Notes under the pieces: generated by a model
Databases searched by the model: none
The model's input: only the letters and a program-made list of their open reading frames with translations
What the model was told of the DNA's origin: nothing
Made by a program: the position numbers and the translations under genes
Source of the DNA: Phycisphaerae bacterium
Lineage (GTDB): Bacteria > Planctomycetota > Phycisphaerae > Sedimentisphaerales > Anaerobacaceae
Reading direction: 5' to 3'
Assembly (NCBI GenBank): GCA_030601745.1
Contig: JAUWBI010000018.1
Coordinates: 1-45,525 of the forward strand
DNA: 45,525 nt
Shown: piece after piece, positions 41,174 through 45,525 of the stretch
Position numbering within the stretch: position 1 is the first letter of the stretch
Layout: each line of letters starts with the position of its first letter

Positions 41174-42313
41174 TTAATCGCCTATATAAACAATATGCGT
41201 AAACCGCCGACCGTCCTCTATAATCCCCATCGAATCATGCAGCGTAAAAGTGAACTTTAATGCTTTGGGGTAAAAACCAGGCGGAAACTTTGCAAGGGGA
41301 TCAGGATTGTATCTCATCAAGTGAGGCGAGCCCCAGTAGTTAATTTGAGTTGCATCTGGTATATTGAAAAAGGCACCAAACACATCAAAGTCTACATATC
41401 CTGGTTCAAGGCTGGGGTCAGCGGGGAGGAAGCCATCCACTACTACCAGGTCAAAATGAGAGTACGTCCCGCTACCATCGGGGTCGTCGCTGGGAAACCA
41501 CCGATACTGGTCATCGATAGGAGTAGGGTCAAGACCAGGGTCCCAATATGCCCACTGGATTGTGAAACTACCAACACCTTCGCACATTAACTTATGAAAG
41601 GTTCTTGCCTCGCCAATATCAACCCAGGGAGGAAGGTCAAAACAGGTCTGCAATATGGAATCATCGTAAGCATTTCTATCCACAGTTTTCCATTTTGATA
41701 GTGATAAACTGTCATGTTCGAATATCTCATTGTTATTGTATCCTATGAGGGCACCGTCAATATCGTCAAAGGTTCCGTTGACATCACCGGCGCTAGGCCA
41801 AACATAAAGGTCAGGGTCGGCAGTCAATATGTGCTGTCGTTTGGCAAGCAGCCTCTCCTGCTTATCTAAATAGAAGGGATATATTACATCGTTTGAATCG
41901 AGACTTCGGGCCTGGCCGTAATATATCCTCGCTACATTTCCTCGGATGGGAACGCCGGTAGGGGCGGGAACCACCGGCGATGGTAATACGCTGTAATCAT
42001 ACAACTGGGTGGACTGGAAATCGCCGTCGGCAAAGAACATAATCTGGTCGTATCTTTGGCGGGGATTGGCCGGGTCCTGCCGGAACCATATCAAAAGCGG
42101 GGCATCTTTACGAATGCCTTTGAAGTCGGTATTCAACTGGTCGGTAATGGCCCGCATTTTTCGCATAATTTCAGCGTTTGCAATGGCGGTGCGAAAGGCC
42201 CCTATGCTGACCTTGAAAATCACGCCTGCAAAAGAAAGCACCATTGCCAGAATCGCAATAGCAACTACAAGCTCAATTAGAGTAAACGCCCTTTTCATTT
42301 TTCCTTTCGCCAT
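41174..42313 (-). CDS. GspJ-like prepilin
   Basis: A 379-residue pseudopilin. The leader MAKGKMKRA/FTLIELVVAIAILAMVLSF has Glu at +5 but Ala instead of Gly before the cleavage point. The N-terminal helix is followed by NAEIMRKMRAITDQLNTDFKGI, which fits the GspJ/PilW class. The remainder is a large beta-rich domain with many Asp/Pro/Gly loops. It is longer than usual GspJ (about 200). ATG 42313 opens the gene, and a second ATG at 42298 gives a shorter leader. An AGCTCACTTT tandem repeat lies just upstream. It sits between the I-like and K-like genes, the normal T2SS order. Confidence 0.75.
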   Translation of the reverse strand: MAKGKMKRAFTLIELVVAIAILAMVLSFAGVIFKVSIGAFRTAIANAEIMRKMRAITDQLNTDFKGIRKDAPLLIWFRQDPANPRQRYDQIMFFADGDFQSTQLYDYSVLPSPVVPAPTGVPIRGNVARIYYGQARSLDSNDVIYPFYLDKQERLLAKRQHILTADPDLYVWPSAGDVNGTFDDIDGALIGYNNNEIFEHDSLSLSKWKTVDRNAYDDSILQTCFDLPPWVDIGEARTFHKLMCEGVGSFTIQWAYWDPGLDPTPIDDQYRWFPSDDPDGSGTYSHFDLVVVDGFLPADPSLEPGYVDFDVFGAFFNIPDATQINYWGSPHLMRYNPDPLAKFPPGFYPKALKFTFTLHDSMGIIEDGRRFTHIVYIGD

Positions 42314-42345
42314 GAAGACACCAAATCAATTGATTATTGATTATT

Positions 42346-42398
42346 AACTTTAGGCACTTTAGCTCACTTTAGCTCACTTTAGCTCACTTTAGGCACTT
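42346..42398. repeat. AGCTCACTTT tandem and GGCACTTTAG repeat
   Basis: Three tandem AGCTCACTTT units (42361-42390) are flanked by TTTAGGCACTT units. The flanking unit is the same as in the kdsA leader cluster at 18693-18810. Confidence 0.8.
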
Positions 42399-42399
42399 G

Positions 42400-43257
42400 T
42401 TAAAACCTTATTACTTTTTGATATATCGCTATACAGGGGTATCTGCCGCCGTTGACCGGCGGCGGAACCACCCAGACCGAACCAGGTAAGACCCCGCCCC
42501 GCCAGGGCCTGTCGAGTAGAATCATTTCATCATCAGGTGCTGCATACCGTTCTAATACGCGGTATATATGTCCGGTCTGGTCATCCACTATCGTATAGCC
42601 ATCGTTAATAAATGTTTTCTCATCAACAGCATCGCCTGGGATAACATCGATTATCGAAAGCTCATTGGCGTCGGGGGTGATTTGATAAACTTCGACATCA
42701 ACCGGCATCGGATAGAAACTGCCAAGAGGGTTAAGCGTCCTATCTGAATTCCGAACCCAATATGTTGCGCCTGACCCTATCTTCCTGCTCACAAAGACCG
42801 TTACCTGCACAAGCTGGGTAGGCGGGGTATTCGGGTCCGCTACTACTCGCCTGCAAAGGGCCGACCAGTAATACTTTTTTTCCGAGACGTTGATGCCAGG
42901 ATCCGAAGGATATGCAAATGCGTTAGGGTCAGCTTTCATCATAATCGTAGCGGGAAAGGCATTGACATCGTTGAACCTGGTTTGGGTTTGCCAGCGTTCT
43001 CCCAAATAAGGCATGTTAATATCATTAATAGCATTGTATTCATTCGGGTCTGCATAGAGTCTTATTTTTGCAAAGGCCTCGTCGGCCACTACCGCTGCGA
43101 TGGTCCGCTCGGTGGCAATCGTCGAAAAATGGATAGCTACGGGGAACGTGCCGGCTATAAAAAGCATCCCGATAGCGAGCGTGCCGATAGCAAACAAGAC
43201 CTCGGTAAGAGAAAAACCATTATTGTTCTGCAATTTTCTCACAGGCAACACTCTCAC
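42400..43257 (-). CDS. GspI/PilV-like prepilin
   Basis: A 285-residue pseudopilin. The leader ends KLQNNNG/FSLTEVLFAIGTLAIGMLF, a canonical site with Gly at -1 and Glu at +5. The SLTEVLFAIG pattern and the following FPVAIHFSTIATERT match the PilV/GspI group. The globular part has Asp/Pro/Asn-rich loops (ADPNAFAYPSDPG). Translation starts at GTG 43257, which overlaps the upstream stop as GTGA; no nearby ATG fits. The protein ends YPCIAIYQKVIRF. Confidence 0.72.
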   Translation of the reverse strand: MRVLPVRKLQNNNGFSLTEVLFAIGTLAIGMLFIAGTFPVAIHFSTIATERTIAAVVADEAFAKIRLYADPNEYNAINDINMPYLGERWQTQTRFNDVNAFPATIMMKADPNAFAYPSDPGINVSEKKYYWSALCRRVVADPNTPPTQLVQVTVFVSRKIGSGATYWVRNSDRTLNPLGSFYPMPVDVEVYQITPDANELSIIDVIPGDAVDEKTFINDGYTIVDDQTGHIYRVLERYAAPDDEMILLDRPWRGGVLPGSVWVVPPPVNGGRYPCIAIYQKVIRF

Positions 43258-44093
43258 TTTTTTATCATCGTTCCTGTGTACGGGTTAATATAGATAAATT
43301 CCAAACCGCTTAAATAATTGAATCTTCCGCCTCCGTCTAATTCATCAAACTGAGTTTTATCATAAATGATAAACTTGTTTCGGCTCGATTCCGCCCCTAA
43401 ACCAAGCTCAGCATAGTCATCCTGAACGAACATACCCATGTTATAATTTGCAATATTTTCTGGAGAATTAAAAATATCATCCATTGAGTCATTAAGATTT
43501 AGTGGTCGGTAATCACCATCTCTATTCCTGACTCGCACATTGTGTATTACCATTTTGCCACTTGGCGAAAAAAGAATTGAAAAACTACACGTGTCCGCAA
43601 TATATTTATTCTTGCCATCCGGTCCTAAATTCAGTGGATTCATATCATCAAGGTACTCTACCCTGAGTTGTTCGTCATCGCTATCCCTGGCTGGAAAATC
43701 ACCCGGATTGTGATTGGTCCTGACCATCAAATCCATCACGCCGACTGAATCGGGCAATTTTATTGGCTCCACACCTTCGACTGCTCGAAAGCCATTGGTT
43801 AAATTTGTCCCGTAAGGTTTAGGGGCAGGGTCGTGGACAATAAAGACCATATATTGGTTGCCATCCAAATCCTGCTGGAACCTGACGCCGGCGTAGCGCT
43901 GTTCCTTCGCGGCGATAGCACGGGCTGAAGCCAGAGCCGCACTTATCACAGCCCTTCCGCCGCCCTGCGACTCGAATGAGTTAAAAAGCATGCGGACAGC
44001 CGGCAGGCCCAAACTGACAAGCAGCGCTACAACCGCGATGACAACCGTCATCTCCATCAGTGTAATACCGGATTGTTTGGATTTCGCTTTCAT
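43254..44093 (-). CDS. GspH/FimT-like prepilin
   Basis: A 279-residue pseudopilin. The leader MKAKSKQSG is followed by ITLMEMTVVIAVVALLVSLG, so the first mature residue is Ile rather than Phe while Gly at -1 and Glu at +5 are kept. The segment ALASARAIAAKEQRYAGVRF is typical of GspH/FimT-like proteins. The end carries EFIYINPYTGTMIKK. It starts 4 bases after the stop of the G-like gene and its stop overlaps the I-like GTG. Confidence 0.75.
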   Translation of the reverse strand: MKAKSKQSGITLMEMTVVIAVVALLVSLGLPAVRMLFNSFESQGGGRAVISAALASARAIAAKEQRYAGVRFQQDLDGNQYMVFIVHDPAPKPYGTNLTNGFRAVEGVEPIKLPDSVGVMDLMVRTNHNPGDFPARDSDDEQLRVEYLDDMNPLNLGPDGKNKYIADTCSFSILFSPSGKMVIHNVRVRNRDGDYRPLNLNDSMDDIFNSPENIANYNMGMFVQDDYAELGLGAESSRNKFIIYDKTQFDELDGGGRFNYLSGLEFIYINPYTGTMIKK

Positions 44094-44097
44094 TTTT

Positions 44098-44844
44098 TTA
44101 TTTTTTTCTACTGGTTATATCATCACCTGTACCGAAAATTCTGTCCGGCCCGGCCGAGATAATTTCCGGAAAAGTCCTTTTGCTTTTACCTGCATACCCA
44201 AAATAACCTGCCAAACCATTAGGACCAGTATAGTCTGCCCAATCTGGATAGTAGTCATAGTGCAGCGTTGTGCCCCAGGGGTCGACGATTCTCAGCAATG
44301 GAAAACGTTTAGGAGGGGCACCGGGAAAAACAATATTAATTTGCATAGGTTGTTTACCAGAACCTTCGTTGGTTATCAGTGATTCGTCAATCCTATCCAA
44401 AGTCTGTCGGCTTGTGGGGACTCTATTCAAGAAGAAGTATAACACCTCGCTTCCCGAATAATTCGGGTCGTCGTGGACACCGGACGGCATAATTAAGGCA
44501 CCTGTCGCACCCAATGCTTTTGCCAGTGCTGGTTCAAGTTGCAGCTGCGGTAAACCGTTGCAGTCTAACGGAAAATCCAGCCCACGATAAAAATTGCTTT
44601 CGGCTTTGGCTTCGGCGAGAGTAGCAGTTGGGGGTGCTTTATAGTTATAATTATATTCGTAATCACGGAACTGCCCGAGGGCGGCGTTGAGCAATGCAAA
44701 GGTGTTTTTTGTGAGTTGTTCTTTGCTCTGATTGCTAATGCGAGTGGCGATGCCGACCACCATTGTGGCCAGGATTGCAATTATCGCCACGACAATCAGT
44801 ATCTCGACAAGCGTTGCGCCGATTTTGTGTTTGTAACCTTTCAT
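44098..44844 (-). CDS. GspG-like prepilin
   Basis: A 248-residue pseudopilin. The leader MKGYKHKIG is followed by ATLVEILIVVAIIAILATMV; Gly -1 and Glu +5 are kept but Ala takes the place of the usual Phe at +1. The C-terminal block IVDPWGTTLHYDYY, then IISAGPDRIFGTGDDI, is the pattern seen in GspG-like proteins with a calcium-binding end. The stop is 4 bases before the H-like ATG. Upstream it is separated from the partial gene at the right edge by a 135-base spacer with a palindromic repeat. Confidence 0.78.
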   Translation of the reverse strand: MKGYKHKIGATLVEILIVVAIIAILATMVVGIATRISNQSKEQLTKNTFALLNAALGQFRDYEYNYNYKAPPTATLAEAKAESNFYRGLDFPLDCNGLPQLQLEPALAKALGATGALIMPSGVHDDPNYSGSEVLYFFLNRVPTSRQTLDRIDESLITNEGSGKQPMQINIVFPGAPPKRFPLLRIVDPWGTTLHYDYYPDWADYTGPNGLAGYFGYAGKSKRTFPEIISAGPDRIFGTGDDITSRKK

Positions 44845-44875
44845 AGCTTTAGCTTACCCAATCAAAATCCTATAT

Positions 44876-44948
44876 GTCACCCTGAGCGTAGCGAAGGGTC
44901 TCTTCTCTTGCCTGAAACAACAAGATTCTTCACTTCGTTCAGAATGAC
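44876..44948. repeat. Two-arm CTGAGCGTAGCGAAG palindromic repeat
   Basis: Arms GTCACCCTGAGCGTAGCGAA (from 44876) and the inverse TTCTTCACTTCGTTCAGAAT (to about 44948) flank a centre of about 20 bases. It has the same plan as the element inside the radical SAM gene. Confidence 0.8.
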
Positions 44949-44979
44949 AATGGTGCTAACTAACTTCTGTTAAAGTTAT

Positions 44980-45525
44980 TTAGTTTCCAAAGTTCCGAAT
45001 ATCGTCATTTGTCCCATACTCACCATCCGCCCCCGCTGAAATCAATATGTACGAATCGGGCCTATAAGGCCAAGGTATCGCTGTTATCTTTGGGTCTGTG
45101 ATATCCATGTAGAATTTTTCCACCTCAAGTGCGTATGCATGGGTTTCGCCATCTGTTATCCTTCCCAGACCGATAAGGCCAAAATTATCCTCGGCATTGT
45201 AAATTCGCTCCTCAGGCCTTTCGTCGTCTATATTCTTCTTGGAAGTGTTCGCTCTGTAATAAAGAATTGGCGTACCCGCCTTAACGGTTTCGCCATTGGC
45301 CAGGGTTATTTTCTTTATGCCAAATACATCACAAATCACAAACGTATCGTCATCCAACGGTGCGGCATCATCAAACAATCCATCCTGCCTACCCGGGGCA
45401 CTAACGCCCAATCTAAACGCATTGGCGGTTGCAAGCTCCAGGTAAGGCCCCTTTCTGGCTCTTAAATTTTCCTCATCTTCTTCATCTGTTCCTGTCAGGT
45501 CGTACACACGTTCTGTCCCATCTTC
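44980..45525 (-). CDS. GspG-like prepilin, C-terminal part (start outside window)
   Basis: The frame is open from base 45525 to the stop at 44980 (181 residues in the window), so the prepilin leader lies beyond the right edge. The C-terminal block RPDSYILISAGADGEYGTND and the Asp-rich loops resemble the end of the adjacent G-like protein (IISAGPDRIFGTGDDI), which is why it is placed in this family. The internal GTG at 45507 is probably not the start because coding continues upstream (EDGTERVYDLTG). Confidence 0.65.
   Translation of the reverse strand, partial: EDGTERVYDLTGTDEEDEENLRARKGPYLELATANAFRLGVSAPGRQDGLFDDAAPLDDDTFVICDVFGIKKITLANGETVKAGTPILYYRANTSKKNIDDERPEERIYNAEDNFGLIGLGRITDGETHAYALEVEKFYMDITDPKITAIPWPYRPDSYILISAGADGEYGTNDDIRNFGN

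Overview
The window reads as a stretch of bacterial chromosome, most likely from the Planctomycetota (class Phycisphaerae or a close relative). That placement is inference. It rests on the many prepilin-type proteins, Asp-Pro-Asn-rich secreted proteins, dockerin repeats inside an exported protein, a rhamnogalacturonan-lyase-like enzyme, and spacers full of dispersed palindromic repeats. No rRNA, complete tRNA, CRISPR array, transposase, integrase or phage gene was seen.

Layout. (1) 1-6600, minus strand: a type IV pilus/type II secretion-like locus. In transcription order it holds a 29-codon mini-prepilin, a GspG-like major pseudopilin, a diverged second copy, PilV/GspI-like, PilW/GspJ-like, PilX/GspK-like and GspH/FimT-like proteins, PilM, and PilN (cut by the left edge). 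Both G-like genes are followed by related hairpin terminators. (2) 7100-11609, minus: argH-thiL-PL11 lyase-tsaE, with touching or overlapping genes. (3) 11791-16590, minus: a TrkA_C membrane protein, a SAM hydrolase, DUF2284, an AsmA-like protein, XerC and a small conserved-looking protein. (4) 16860-23156, minus: radical SAM protein, kdsA, diacylglycerol-kinase-like, CYTH, leuS and a FmdB-type zinc ribbon. (5) 23444-30917, minus: ADP-forming acyl-CoA synthetase, AcuC-like deacetylase, CDF transporter, a GlmM-type phosphohexomutase and serA. (6) 31369-38026: a plus-strand GH5-like hydrolase, a minus-strand DUF2752 protein, then plus-strand inositol monophosphatase and a 1199-residue exported subtilase/dockerin/beta-helix protein. 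(7) 38118-45525, minus: a second pseudopilin set in the order G-G-H-I-J-K, with a K-like protein of about 977 residues, cut by the right edge.

How the genes relate. The two pseudopilin sets carry parallel complements of G-, H-, I-, J- and K-like subunits, but only the left one has PilM/PilN beside it; no ATPase, inner-membrane platform, prepilin peptidase or secretin gene lies in the window. The second set runs head-on into the exported subtilase-like gene, a conceivable cargo. The central block is mostly housekeeping: translation, amino acids, KDO and amino-sugar precursors, acetyl metabolism and ion transport.

Most notable observations: a subtilisin-like domain whose catalytic serine is replaced by glycine and which carries a dockerin pair inside the catalytic domain; palindromic repeat elements lying in frame inside glmM and a radical SAM gene; a 29-codon mini-prepilin; and prepilin leaders written in tandem micro-repeats. 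Positions and motifs were read by eye. Family assignments come from recognised motifs, not from database searches.
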